Source: JASFRI01 sp050115015
GTDB taxonomy: Bacteria; Acidobacteriota; Polarisedimenticolia; CBDVAL01
Length of the DNA: 26,250 bases
NCBI GenBank assembly: GCA_050115015.1
Contig: JASFRI010000007.1
Span: forward strand, 1-26,250
Reading direction: 5' to 3'
How positions within the stretch are numbered: the stretch's first letter is position 1; every line of letters starts with the position of its first letter. The translations under genes and the position numbers were made by a program. Below are positions 8,171 through 16,081 of the stretch, one piece after another. The notes under the pieces are model-generated. The model saw nothing but the letters and a program-made list of their open reading frames with translations, ran no database searches and was not told the origin of the DNA.

Positions 8171-10549
8171 GTGACCAGGAACATCCTGCGCTGGATGCTG
8201 CGGGGGACGCTGATCCTCGCCGCCGTGCTGGTGCTGGTCGCGCTCGGGCTGGGCCTGTGGGTCCGCGGGCGGCTGCGGGCCAGCCTGCCGCGCCTCGACG
8301 GGGAGGTGCGGCTGGCCGGCCTGCTGGAACCCGTCACAGTGGAGCGGGACGGGCTGGGCATCCCCACGGTGGCCGGGACCGCACGCGGCGACGTCGCCCG
8401 GGCGACGGGCTTCCTGCACGCCCAGGACCGCTTCTTCCAGATGGACCTCCAGCGGCGCTCCGCCGCCGGCGAGCTGGCGGAGCTGTTCGGCGCCGCCGCC
8501 CTCGGGGCGGACCGGCGGACCCGGGTCTTCCGGCTGCGGGCGGTGGCCCGCCGGGTGCTCGCCTCCGCCGGGCCGGAGGATCGCGCCCTGCTGGAATCGT
8601 ACGCGGAGGGGGCGAACGCTGGTCTCGCGGACCTGGGCGCGGTGCCACCGGAGTACCTGGTCCTGCGCGTCTCCCCGCAGCCCTGGCTGCCCGAGGACAG
8701 CGTGCTGGTGCTCCTGGCCATGTACCAGACCCTGCACGATGAACGCGGGGTGCGGGAGTCGAACCTGGGGGTGCTCCAGGACACGCTGCCGGCGGCGCTG
8801 GCGGCGTTCCTCGCCCCGCGCGGGACGCCGTGGGATGCGCCGCTGCGGGGGCCCGCGTTCGAGACGCCGCCGATCCCGGGCCCGGAGGTCTTCCGCCTCG
8901 ACGGGACGCCGGCGCCGGCCCCCGGGCCGCCGCGGGGCGGGACGCCGGCGGGCAGCAACAACTGGGTGGTGGCCGGCAAGCGGACCGCCCACGGGGATCC
9001 CATCGTCGCCGGGGACATGCACCTGCCGCTCGGCCTCCCGAACATCTGGTACCGGGCGTCGCTCCGCTGGACCGACGCCGGAGGGGAGGAGCGACGGGCG
9101 CACGGGGTCACCCTTCCGGGGCTCCCGGTTCTCGTGGCCGGCAGCAACGAGCGGGTCGCCTGGGCGTTCACGAACACCGAGGGGGACTGGACGGACCTGG
9201 TGATCGTGGAAACCGAGGGGACGGACCGCTACCGGACCCCCGACGGTCCCGTTCCCTTCGAGCGTCACGAGGAGACCCTGCGGGTCCTCGGGGGCGAGGA
9301 CGAGACCCTCGAGGTCCTCGTCACCCGCTGGGGACCGATCGTCGATCGGGATCACCTCGGACGGCCGCGCGCGATGCGCTGGACCGCCCTGGCCGAGGGA
9401 GGGGTCAACCTGCTCCACCTTGGCCTGGAGACGGCGGACGATCTGGACCAAGCGATGGCGGCGGCGCACCGGGCGGGCTCGCCGCCGCAGAACTTCGTCG
9501 CCGCGGATGCCGACGGCAGGATCGGATGGACGGTCCTGGGGCGGATCCCGCGCCGGGTGGGCTGCGACGGGCGGGTGCCCGCCTCCCGGGCCGACGGCAC
9601 CTGCCGCTGGGACGGCTGGCTGGACGACGCCGAGTACCCGGCGATCGCCGATCCCGAGGAGGGGATCCTGTGGACGGCGAACGCGCGCACGGTGAACGGG
9701 GTCTGGCTCGACCGCATGGGGGACGGCGGCTACGCCCTGGGCGCCCGGGCGGGGCACATCCGCGACGCGCTCCGGGGACGGGAGGGGCTGACGGAGGCCG
9801 ACATGCTCGAGCTCCAGCTCGACGTTCGCGCGCTCTTCCTGGAGCCATGGCGCGAGCTGCTGCTGGGCCTCCTGACGCCGGCGGCGCTGGCCGCGGATCC
9901 GGAGCGCGCCGAGCTCCGCGAGATCGTCGCGGCGTGGGACGGCAGGGCGGCGGTCGACGCCACCGGATACCGGCTGGTGCGGGGCTTCCGGCTCTCGGCC
10001 GCCGTGACGGTCCTCGGGAGCCTCACGGCGCCGTGCAGCGCCGCGGACGAGCGCTTCAGCTTCTGGAGCCTCGAGCAGTACGAGGGCCCCCTCTGGGCAC
10101 TGGTGACGGAGCGGCCGCCACACCTCCTCCCGCCGGAGCACGCCTCGTGGGAGGCGCTCCTCCTCGACGCGGCGGACCGGACCGTGGACGAGCTCACCCC
10201 CGACGGCCGGCCGCTCCGGGAGGCGACGTGGGGGGAGCGGAACACCGTCCGCATCCGCCACCCCCTGAGCTACGGGGCGCCCCTCCTCGCCGACTGGATC
10301 GACCTGCCGCCGACGCCGCTTCCGGGCGGGACCCACATGCCGCGGGTGCAGAGCCCGGGGTTCGGCGCCTCGCAGCGCATGGCGGTGTCGCCCGGCCGGG
10401 AGGAGGAGGGGTACTTCCACATGCCGGGGGGGCAGAGCGGGCATCCGCTCTCGCCGCACTACCGGGACGGCCACGAGGCGTGGATCCGGGGGGAGCCCAC
10501 GCCGTTCCTGCCCGGCCCCACGGAGCACACGCTCCGGCTGCTCCCCTGA
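8171..10549 (+). CDS. Penicillin acylase family (peptidase S45) hydrolase, membrane-anchored
   Basis: A 792-aa Ntn-hydrolase precursor. The GTG at 8171 follows a strong GAGGGGGAG site and gives a short basic N-terminus plus one hydrophobic helix (about 10-33), more like a signal anchor than a cleaved peptide. Family landmarks appear in order: DGLGIPTVAG and the HAQDRFFQMDLQRR segment in the alpha part; the self-processing nucleophile in AGSNNWVV with Ser262; GDMHLPLGLPNIWY; LPGLPVLVAGSNERVAW; and the GRIPRR and ILWTANAR motifs of the beta part, the Asn of which corresponds to the oxyanion residue. Members cleave amide bonds of beta-lactams, acyl-homoserine lactones or siderophore precursors; the substrate here is unknown. 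It is monocistronic as far as can be seen and converges on the STAS gene. Confidence 0.92.
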   Translation: MTRNILRWMLRGTLILAAVLVLVALGLGLWVRGRLRASLPRLDGEVRLAGLLEPVTVERDGLGIPTVAGTARGDVARATGFLHAQDRFFQMDLQRRSAAGELAELFGAAALGADRRTRVFRLRAVARRVLASAGPEDRALLESYAEGANAGLADLGAVPPEYLVLRVSPQPWLPEDSVLVLLAMYQTLHDERGVRESNLGVLQDTLPAALAAFLAPRGTPWDAPLRGPAFETPPIPGPEVFRLDGTPAPAPGPPRGGTPAGSNNWVVAGKRTAHGDPIVAGDMHLPLGLPNIWYRASLRWTDAGGEERRAHGVTLPGLPVLVAGSNERVAWAFTNTEGDWTDLVIVETEGTDRYRTPDGPVPFERHEETLRVLGGEDETLEVLVTRWGPIVDRDHLGRPRAMRWTALAEGGVNLLHLGLETADDLDQAMAAAHRAGSPPQNFVAADADGRIGWTVLGRIPRRVGCDGRVPASRADGTCRWDGWLDDAEYPAIADPEEGILWTANARTVNGVWLDRMGDGGYALGARAGHIRDALRGREGLTEADMLELQLDVRALFLEPWRELLLGLLTPAALAADPERAELREIVAAWDGRAAVDATGYRLVRGFRLSAAVTVLGSLTAPCSAADERFSFWSLEQYEGPLWALVTERPPHLLPPEHASWEALLLDAADRTVDELTPDGRPLREATWGERNTVRIRHPLSYGAPLLADWIDLPPTPLPGGTHMPRVQSPGFGASQRMAVSPGREEEGYFHMPGGQSGHPLSPHYRDGHEAWIRGEPTPFLPGPTEHTLRLLP

Positions 10550-10567
10550 CCGCGGGGCGCCGGCGCC

Positions 10568-10927
10568 TCAGTGGACCGGCTCGAGGATCGGGACCGCGAA
10601 GCTGGCGAGCGCGTCCTCCACGTCGGGGAAGATCGGGAAGATGCGCTCCAGCTGATAGAGGTCTAGGAGACGCCGGATGCGGGCGTTCGGGACCAGCCGG
10701 ATCGACCCGCCGTTCTCGATCGCGCGATCCTGGCAGGCGACCAGCTCCCCGACGGCCGAGCTGTCGAGGTAGGCGACGTCGCGCATCTCCAGCACGAAGC
10801 GGCGATGACCGGCGGCCAGCAGGTCCCGGAACGTGGTGCGCACCAGGACGTCCCCCTGGCCGTACGTGAACCGGCCGGCGATCTTGACGACCGTGATCTC
10901 CCCTCTCTCCCGCGTCTCGATCTTCAT
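10568..10927 (-). CDS. STAS-domain protein (anti-anti-sigma factor type)
   Basis: A 119-aa single STAS domain (ETRERGEITVVKIAGRF at the N-terminus; helix and loop motif YLDSSAVGEL at 53-62). In SpoIIAA-like antagonists the Ser after this Asp is the phosphorylation switch, here S56 (or S57), which controls binding to an anti-sigma kinase. The usual Gly after the serines is Ala here, which is seen in some family members. No kinase, phosphatase or sigma factor gene is next to it, so the partner is unknown. Weak AGGA ribosome site upstream. It is divergent from the hemerythrin across 165 bases and converges on the S45 gene with an 18-base gap. Confidence 0.88.
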   Translation of the reverse strand: MKIETRERGEITVVKIAGRFTYGQGDVLVRTTFRDLLAAGHRRFVLEMRDVAYLDSSAVGELVACQDRAIENGGSIRLVPNARIRRLLDLYQLERIFPIFPDVEDALASFAVPILEPVH

Positions 10928-11055
10928 CGTGGATCTTCCTAGCTTGCGCGCGAGGGGAAGTCAACGTCGACGATCGCCTTCCAGCCCCCATGGATCGCAA
11001 CCCCGCGGGTCCGGGTTGCTGCCGGTGTTCCGTGTTTCTCCACCGGCGGCTTTCC

Positions 11056-11064
11056 TGCTATGCT
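11056..11064 (+). promoter_or_regulatory. Candidate extended -10 promoter for the hemerythrin gene
   Basis: TGCTATGCT combines a TG extension with a -10 box that matches 4 of 6 bases. A poor -35 (TTCTCC at 11036-11041) sits 17 bases upstream. Transcription would start about 22 bases before the ATG. Confidence 0.3.
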
Positions 11065-11092
11065 CGGGCCATCCGCACCCACGGAGGCGCTC

Positions 11093-11494
11093 ATGACGCT
11101 GCGAGAACGCGAGGGACGGGCGGGCATCGAGACGATGGACCAGGAGCACCGGGTGCACCTGGAGCTCCTGAAGTCGCTGGAGACGGCCGTCGGCGAGGGC
11201 GCGGCGGCGGCGAGGCTCGGCGAGATCCTGGACCAGCTGCTGGACTTCTCCCGGGTCCATTTCCTGTCGGAGCAGCTCCTGATGCGGCTCCACGCCTATC
11301 CCGCCTACGAGGCCCACGAGGAGGAGCACGACCGGATGACCGCCGACCTGCACGCCCTCCGGGACCGCCTCGATCGCGACGGGGAGCTCCGGGACCCCAC
11401 CGCGCTGGCCGCGCTCCAGGAGACGCTCGCGCGGCACATCCTGCTCCGGGATCGGGAGCTCACGCAGTTTCTCGCCGGCGTCGGGGAGGCCTGA
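11093..11494 (+). CDS. Bacteriohemerythrin-type protein
   Basis: A 133-aa four-helix non-heme di-iron protein that binds O2 (or senses O2/NO/peroxide in some cases). All seven expected ligands are present in order: H19 (MDQEH), H56 and E60 (HFLSE), H75 and H79 (HEEEH), H115 and D120 (HILLRD). The length is that of a stand-alone hemerythrin, with no signal peptide or output domain, so it is probably a cytoplasmic oxygen carrier, store or scavenger. I chose the ATG at 11093 because GGAGG lies just upstream; an ATG at 11060 would add 11 unconserved residues and overlap the likely promoter. It is divergent from the STAS gene and ends 9 bases before the convergent tldE-like stop. Confidence 0.92.
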   Translation: MTLREREGRAGIETMDQEHRVHLELLKSLETAVGEGAAAARLGEILDQLLDFSRVHFLSEQLLMRLHAYPAYEAHEEEHDRMTADLHALRDRLDRDGELRDPTALAALQETLARHILLRDRELTQFLAGVGEA

Positions 11495-11503
11495 GGCCGG
11501 ACC

Positions 11504-12844
11504 TCAGACCGCGACGAACCCGTCGAGCAGCACCGTGGGAGAGCCCAGCGCGGCGCCGCGCAGCTGGAAGCGACGGTCGTTTCCGACCTCCAGGATCCCG
11601 TCGAGGAGGTCCCGGAGCCTCCCCACGAGCGTCACGCCGCGGATCCCGCCGGCGACCTCGCCCCCCTCGACGCGCTCTCCGGAGGCGGCGAGCACCACCT
11701 CCCCCGACGAGGCGCCGCCACGTCCCAGCACGGAGGCTCCCGTGATCCGGAGGACCGACCCGCCTTCGGCGAGGAGGGTCCTGGGCCCCCGGGAGCCGGC
11801 CGCCAGGTGGAGGTTCGCGGGCAGGCAGGTGGGCGGGTCCATGTAGGAGGGCCGCTGGCTGGACCCCACCCGGCGGGACCCGTTCGCCGCCGCGCCCAGC
11901 CCGGCCGCGAGATGACCCCGCTCGACCAGGGTCCACGCCCGGGTTGGGCGGCCCTCGCCGTCGAAGGGCGCGGATGCGAGTCCGCGCGGCAGCGAGGCAT
12001 CGTCGACGATCGTCAGGGAGGAGGGGCCGAGCCTCGCGCCGGCTCCGGCGGCACCCACGGCCGACCGGCCCCGCCGCGCGGCGCCGTCCTCCAGGGAGGG
12101 GACGAGATGCTCCAGCAGGAGGCAGGCCACCCGGGGCTCGAGGGCGACACGCACCCGGCCCGGCGGGACCGTCCCGCCGTCCAGGGGCAGGCGTGCCCGC
12201 CGGGCCGCCTCGCGGCCGATCCGGTCGGCGTCGAGACCGGACAGATGACGGGCGGCGATGACGGACCGATCCGGGACGAGCGTGCCGCCGCGCTGCGCGC
12301 GCAGCGAGAGCACCGCCGTGATCAGCGAGGAGCGGAAGGATCCCAGGAAGCCGGCGGAGGTCGCCAGGGTGACGGTCGAGGTGCCCGCGATGCAGACGAA
12401 GGACTCCACGGTGATCTCGCCGCGACCCTCCTCCACCACCGCCCGCTCGACCCGGGACATCCAGCCGGCCACCGGCTCGCGGCCCTCGATCGCGGGGTCC
12501 AGCAGGTCCAGGTCCGGGACGTCCCGTCCTCCGGGCGGGAAGGAGGCCGCGCCGGGGGCGCAGCGATCCGCCAGCCGGTTCGCGGAGAGGAGCGCCGATT
12601 CCAGGGATGCCGGGGCATCCGGGCCGGCCGCGAAGGCGTGCCCCACGCGCCCATCGCCGCGGAACAGGCGGACCGCCATCCCGGTCTCCGCGGAGACCCC
12701 CGGCACCTCGTCGCGGGGGGAGCGGGTCAGGCGGTGATACCGGCTCTCCTTCAGATAGACCTCCGCCGCCGCCACCGCCGGCAGCCGCAGGCCCCGGCGG
12801 ACGGCGGCCGCGGCGACCTCCTCGAACTCCGGCCCGCGGCTCAT
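11504..12844 (-). CDS. pmbA: TldE/PmbA-family protein, partner of TldD
   Basis: A 446-aa protein of the TldD/PmbA superfamily lacking the zinc motif, as TldE subunits do. It shows the family's C-terminal half: DDASLPRGLASAPFDGEG (about 308-325) followed by the LVERGHL segment, then PANLHLAAGS and a stretch of beta-rich sequence. In E. coli TldE forms a heterodimer with the catalytic TldD and the pair degrades unfolded peptides and trims microcin B17 and CcdA. The ATG at 12844 overlaps the tldD stop by four bases (ATGA), so the two are coupled at equal dosage. The open frame continues upstream into tldD but that part is a shadow. Confidence 0.88.
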   Translation of the reverse strand: MSRGPEFEEVAAAAVRRGLRLPAVAAAEVYLKESRYHRLTRSPRDEVPGVSAETGMAVRLFRGDGRVGHAFAAGPDAPASLESALLSANRLADRCAPGAASFPPGGRDVPDLDLLDPAIEGREPVAGWMSRVERAVVEEGRGEITVESFVCIAGTSTVTLATSAGFLGSFRSSLITAVLSLRAQRGGTLVPDRSVIAARHLSGLDADRIGREAARRARLPLDGGTVPPGRVRVALEPRVACLLLEHLVPSLEDGAARRGRSAVGAAGAGARLGPSSLTIVDDASLPRGLASAPFDGEGRPTRAWTLVERGHLAAGLGAAANGSRRVGSSQRPSYMDPPTCLPANLHLAAGSRGPRTLLAEGGSVLRITGASVLGRGGASSGEVVLAASGERVEGGEVAGGIRGVTLVGRLRDLLDGILEVGNDRRFQLRGAALGSPTVLLDGFVAV

Positions 12845-14256
12845 GCCGTCGTGCCCCGCACGGCCATCCGGGAGACCCGCAGCGTCGGCTGGCCCAGGGA
12901 GATCGGCACGCGGTGCCCCTCCTTGTCGCAGGAGCCGGCGCCGGGGTCGAGCAGGAAGTCGGAGCCGACGCGATCGATGCGGCGCAGGGCCTCGGGACCA
13001 CGCCCCTCCAGGATCGCACCGTCGACCGGCCGCCCGATCCGACCACCCTCGATCCGGTAGCCCTCCGCCACCTCGAAGACGAAGTCGCCGCCCGGGAACC
13101 GCACCCGGGCACCGCCCAGCTCGACGACGTAGAGACCCCGGCCCGTGGAGCGGAGGATCTCCTCCGGGTCGTCCTTCCAGCCGTCCACCACGAGGTTGCT
13201 CATCCGGGGCAGCGGGGGCTCGCGGTACGACGGCCGCCGCCCGTTCGCCGAGGGGGTCCCGCCGCACCGGAGCGCCGTCGGGCGATCCGTCAGAAAGCGC
13301 TGCAGGACGCCCTCCCGGACCAGCACGGTGCTCGACGCCGCCGTCCCCTCGTCGTCGAAGCGGTAGGAGCCCCGGCGGCCGGGGAGCGTGGGGTCGTCCC
13401 GGACGGTGATCAGGGGGGAGGCCACGGGTTCGCCGATCCGGTCGGCATACGGCGATTCGCCCCGCAGCAGCAGGTCGGCCTCCAGGGCATGACCGAGCGC
13501 CTCGTGGAACAGGGCGCCACCGCAGCGGTTCGCGAACACCACCGGCATCTCCCCGGAAGGTCCGGGGCCCGCCTCCAGGCGGACCGCCGCGGCACGGCCG
13601 GCGCGCCGGCCGATCTCCCGGGTGCTCATCACGCGGATCAGGTCCGCGGGATCCGGACAGCCCACCACCGCGATCCCCTCCTCGCAGCGGTCGCCGGCCC
13701 GGGCCGCGGCCCGCACGCGGATGCGGACGCTGGCGCGGGTGTCCTCGGCGAGCCGGCCCTCCGGATCGAAGACGAGGACGTCCTGCCTCCAGGCCTCGTA
13801 TTCGGTCCGCACCGATACGACGGCCGGGTCGGCCTCCAGCGCACCGCGCTCCACCTCGCCGAGCGCCGCCGCCAGGCCCGGCGGGATCAGCGCCGACGGA
13901 TCCCCCGGGACGTCCACCGCGACGGGACGTCCCGACCCGGCCGGCTCCGCCGCCCCGTTCCCCTCGCGCAGCCGGGAGGCACTCCGCAGCAGGCGCTCGT
14001 CGGTGACGCCGTCCAGGTGGAGGAAGCCGGCGGGATGTCCCGCCCGGAAGGCCCGGATCCCGGCCCCGAAACGGGCCCCGCAGGATGGGTGCAGCAGCCG
14101 CCCCTCCTCGAACCGGGCCCGGGCGTCCTGCCGGTGCTCGAGGAAGATCTCCGCGGAGCCTTCGGGCCCGGAGGCCCGGGCGGCGACGCGGGCGAGGAGA
14201 TCGCGATCGATGGTCAGTGGCAAGGGGGCATCCCGGAGCTGGCTCGTGGGGTTCAT
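12841..14256 (-). CDS. tldD: TldD-family zinc metalloprotease
   Basis: A 471-aa cytosolic protease. The active-site motif HEALGH (251-256, HExxxH type) supplies two zinc ligands and the catalytic Glu252, and the C-terminal GSCDKEGHRVPISLGQPTLR supplies the third ligand, Cys443, where most homologues have CGK rather than CDK. The ATG at 14256 is chosen by protein homology (the preceding 47 codons of open frame are unconserved and cross the divergent promoter region); no clear ribosome site precedes it, and a short 6-bp hairpin with arms ACCGCC/GGCGGT (14271-14285) lies 15 bases upstream. First gene of the tldD-tldE pair. Confidence 0.9.
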   Translation of the reverse strand: MNPTSQLRDAPLPLTIDRDLLARVAARASGPEGSAEIFLEHRQDARARFEEGRLLHPSCGARFGAGIRAFRAGHPAGFLHLDGVTDERLLRSASRLREGNGAAEPAGSGRPVAVDVPGDPSALIPPGLAAALGEVERGALEADPAVVSVRTEYEAWRQDVLVFDPEGRLAEDTRASVRIRVRAAARAGDRCEEGIAVVGCPDPADLIRVMSTREIGRRAGRAAAVRLEAGPGPSGEMPVVFANRCGGALFHEALGHALEADLLLRGESPYADRIGEPVASPLITVRDDPTLPGRRGSYRFDDEGTAASSTVLVREGVLQRFLTDRPTALRCGGTPSANGRRPSYREPPLPRMSNLVVDGWKDDPEEILRSTGRGLYVVELGGARVRFPGGDFVFEVAEGYRIEGGRIGRPVDGAILEGRGPEALRRIDRVGSDFLLDPGAGSCDKEGHRVPISLGQPTLRVSRMAVRGTTA

Positions 14257-14293
14257 TCTACTGTGCCCGGACCGCCCCGGGCGGTTCCCGACA

Positions 14294-14323
14294 TTGGTGG
14301 CGCAGGGGTCATCGGACCATATT
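14294..14323 (+). promoter_or_regulatory. Weak candidate promoter for the glycine-zipper lipoprotein gene
   Basis: TTGGTG (14294-14299) and CATATT (14318-14323) are 18 bases apart, matching 3 and 4 of 6 consensus bases. It is the most AT-rich part of the 139-base divergent gap. Confidence 0.25.
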
Positions 14324-14395
14324 GATGGGACGGCATGGGGGCGGGGGTGTCGCGAACCGGCATCGCCGCGGTCCGCCGCGGCAAGGAGAGACCCC

Positions 14396-15154
14396 ATGGC
14401 CCGTCGTCAACCCATGTCCGTCCTTCTCCTCGCCCTTGGCCTGGTGGCCTGCGGTGGCGCACCGGAGCAGGACGAGGCACTGCTGAACACCGAGCCGATG
14501 CAGCCCGCCAACTCGACGGCAACGGCCCCCGAGGACCCGGCCCCGGCGGAGGTCCCCGCCTCGCCGGCGAACGTGCGCGCCGGCCAGCCGGCGGTCCCGC
14601 CGTCGCCCCCCGCCTCCCAGCCGCGGATCGCCATCGTGGCCGAGGGGACCCTGGTGACCGTGGCCCTGTCCACGACGCTGAACTCCGGGACCGCCGCGGT
14701 CGGCGATCGCTTCGAGGCGGAGGTGACCGAGCCGATCGCCGTCGAGGGAGAGGTGGTGATCCCCTCCGGGAGCCGTATCCGCGGCCTGGTGGACGCGGCC
14801 CACGCGGCGAAGAAGGGGTCCGGGCACGGCAGCCTGACCCTTCGCTTCGACCGGCTGGTCCTCCCCGACGGCCAGGAGGTCGAGCTGCAGGCCGGGCTGT
14901 CGCAGGAGACGGCGGGAAAGAAGAAGCGCAACGCGGCGATCATCGGCGGAAGCGCCGCCGGCGGCGCCATCCTGGGCCGCGTCGTCGGCGACGACACGAA
15001 GGACGCCGCCATCGGCGCCGCCGTGGCCGGCGCGATCGCCACCGGCGTGGTGATGGCGCAGGACGGGGCGCAGGTCGAGCTTCCCGCGGGCACCCTGCTG
15101 GACCTGGTGCTCGAGGCACCCACCGTCGTTCCGCTGCCGTCGAACCTGTCGTAG
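14396..15154 (+). CDS. Lipoprotein with glycine-zipper segment, function unknown
   Basis: A 252-aa predicted lipoprotein: short basic start, hydrophobic stretch and lipobox LVAC with Cys19. A Pro/Ala-rich linker (about 25-78) leads to a beta-rich domain (about 80-175: EGTLVTVALSTTLNSG, then VVIPSGSRIRGLV), like the fold seen near glycine-zipper proteins and TrbI/VirB10-type tails. A small-residue glycine-zipper region (about 184-222, GGSAAGGAILG and GAAVAGAIATG) could insert in or lie along a membrane. AAGGAG lies 7 bases before the ATG at 14396. Its stop is 48 bases before the btuF-type start, on the same strand and in the same frame. No link to transport is proven; an envelope role is inferred only from the anchor. 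Confidence 0.8.
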   Translation: MARRQPMSVLLLALGLVACGGAPEQDEALLNTEPMQPANSTATAPEDPAPAEVPASPANVRAGQPAVPPSPPASQPRIAIVAEGTLVTVALSTTLNSGTAAVGDRFEAEVTEPIAVEGEVVIPSGSRIRGLVDAAHAAKKGSGHGSLTLRFDRLVLPDGQEVELQAGLSQETAGKKKRNAAIIGGSAAGGAILGRVVGDDTKDAAIGAAVAGAIATGVVMAQDGAQVELPAGTLLDLVLEAPTVVPLPSNLS

Positions 15155-15164
15155 AGAATCACGC

Positions 15165-15202
15165 GGGGGACAGGATGCGGGGAAATCCGTATCCTGTCCC
15201 CC
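15165..15202. repeat. Long inverted repeat (REP-like) touching a start codon
   Basis: Arms GGGGGACAGGAT (15165-15176) and ATCCTGTCCCCC (15191-15202) are perfect complements. The stem extends inward by a G-T pair and three G/C pairs (15177-15180 with 15187-15190), giving 16 bp around a 6-base loop. The right arm ends exactly one base before the GTG at 15203. No U-run follows on either strand, so it is not a typical terminator. The GGGGACAG.../...CTGTCCCC ends resemble REP-type palindromes spread by Y1 (RAYT) transposases; that resemblance is from memory. Confidence 0.85.
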
Positions 15203-16081
15203 GTGAAGCTCCCTCTCCAGCGCCGCCCCCTCCTGCCACCGCTCCTCCTGGGGAGTGCCCTGCTCCTCGCCGCCTGCGGCCCCGGCCGGGCGGATGCGCC
15301 GGCGAGCGCGGCGGGCGGGCGACGCATCGTCTCCCTCGCCCCGAACCTCACCGAGATCCTCTTCGCCCTCGATCTCGGCGATCAGGTCGTCGGGGTGACG
15401 GACTTCTGCAACTATCCGGAGGAGGCGGCGGCCAAGCCTCGCATCGGGGGGTTCGTCAACCCGAACCTCGAGGCGATCCTCGAGCTGGACCCGGACCTGG
15501 CGGTGGCAACGCCCAACATCGGGAACCGGGACGCGGTCCTGCGGCTGGAGTCCCTGGGCGTCGAGTTCCTGATCCTCGAGACGCCGGACCTGGAAGGGCT
15601 CTACGGCGCGATCCGCTCGATCGCCGCTCACGCGGGCGTGGCGGAACGTGGCGCGGCGCTGGTGGCCCGCATGACGGGGGAGGTGGATCGGATCCGATCG
15701 CGGGTCTCCGGCGAGCCGCCGACCCCGGCGCTGATGGTCTTCGCCCACGATCCCCTGGTGGTGGCCGGGGAGGGCACCTTCTTCGGCGACATGATGACGA
15801 TCGCCGGCGGCCGGAACGTGGCGGACGCCGCCCGGGGGCGGTTCCCTCACTTCTCCCTGGAGGAGGTGGTGCGGGCCGGGCCGGAGGTCATCATCGAGAC
15901 CGTGATGGGGGCGGGGGGCGAGCCCGATGTCGCCTTCTGGGAACGGTTCGAGACGATCCCCGCGGTCCGGGACGGGCGGATCTGCACGCCGACGCCGGAC
16001 CTGGTCCTGCGGCCCGGTCCGCGGGCGACCGCCGGGCTGGCGGAGCTGGCCGCGTGCCTGCACCCCCCGGGTCCCTCGTGA
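15203..16081 (+). CDS. ABC transporter substrate-binding lipoprotein, BtuF/FepB-type
   Basis: A 292-aa class III periplasmic-binding protein for cobalamin, heme or an iron chelate. The signal is a basic N-terminus, hydrophobic core and lipobox LAAC with Cys25. Family sequence follows: RRIVSLAPNLTEILFALDLG (about 36-55), the conserved DFCNYP segment, PDLAVAT, and a C-terminal GGRNVADAARGRFPHFSLEEVV. The GTG at 15203 is the only usual start between the previous in-frame stop (15152-15154) and the signal peptide, and it has no ribosome site: the bases before it form the arm of a 16-bp inverted repeat. It overlaps the permease by GTGA (16078-16081). No B12-riboswitch-like box was seen upstream, so the substrate is open. 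Confidence 0.9.
   Translation: MKLPLQRRPLLPPLLLGSALLLAACGPGRADAPASAAGGRRIVSLAPNLTEILFALDLGDQVVGVTDFCNYPEEAAAKPRIGGFVNPNLEAILELDPDLAVATPNIGNRDAVLRLESLGVEFLILETPDLEGLYGAIRSIAAHAGVAERGAALVARMTGEVDRIRSRVSGEPPTPALMVFAHDPLVVAGEGTFFGDMMTIAGGRNVADAARGRFPHFSLEEVVRAGPEVIIETVMGAGGEPDVAFWERFETIPAVRDGRICTPTPDLVLRPGPRATAGLAELAACLHPPGPS

Noticed and set aside
10936..10964. Promoter for the STAS gene
   Set aside because: TTGACT and TAGGAA are 17 bases apart on the minus strand, but the second box matches only 3 of 6 bases and would overlap the ribosome site, leaving almost no leader.
11504..14256. RiPP or microcin maturation cluster around tldD/tldE
   Set aside because: No small precursor gene, cyclodehydratase or dedicated exporter is adjacent; TldD/E is also a common housekeeping protease.
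15155..15202. Cobalamin riboswitch before the BtuFCD-type operon
   Set aside because: Only 48 bases separate the genes, and they are nearly filled by the palindrome; no B12-box-like sequence was seen.
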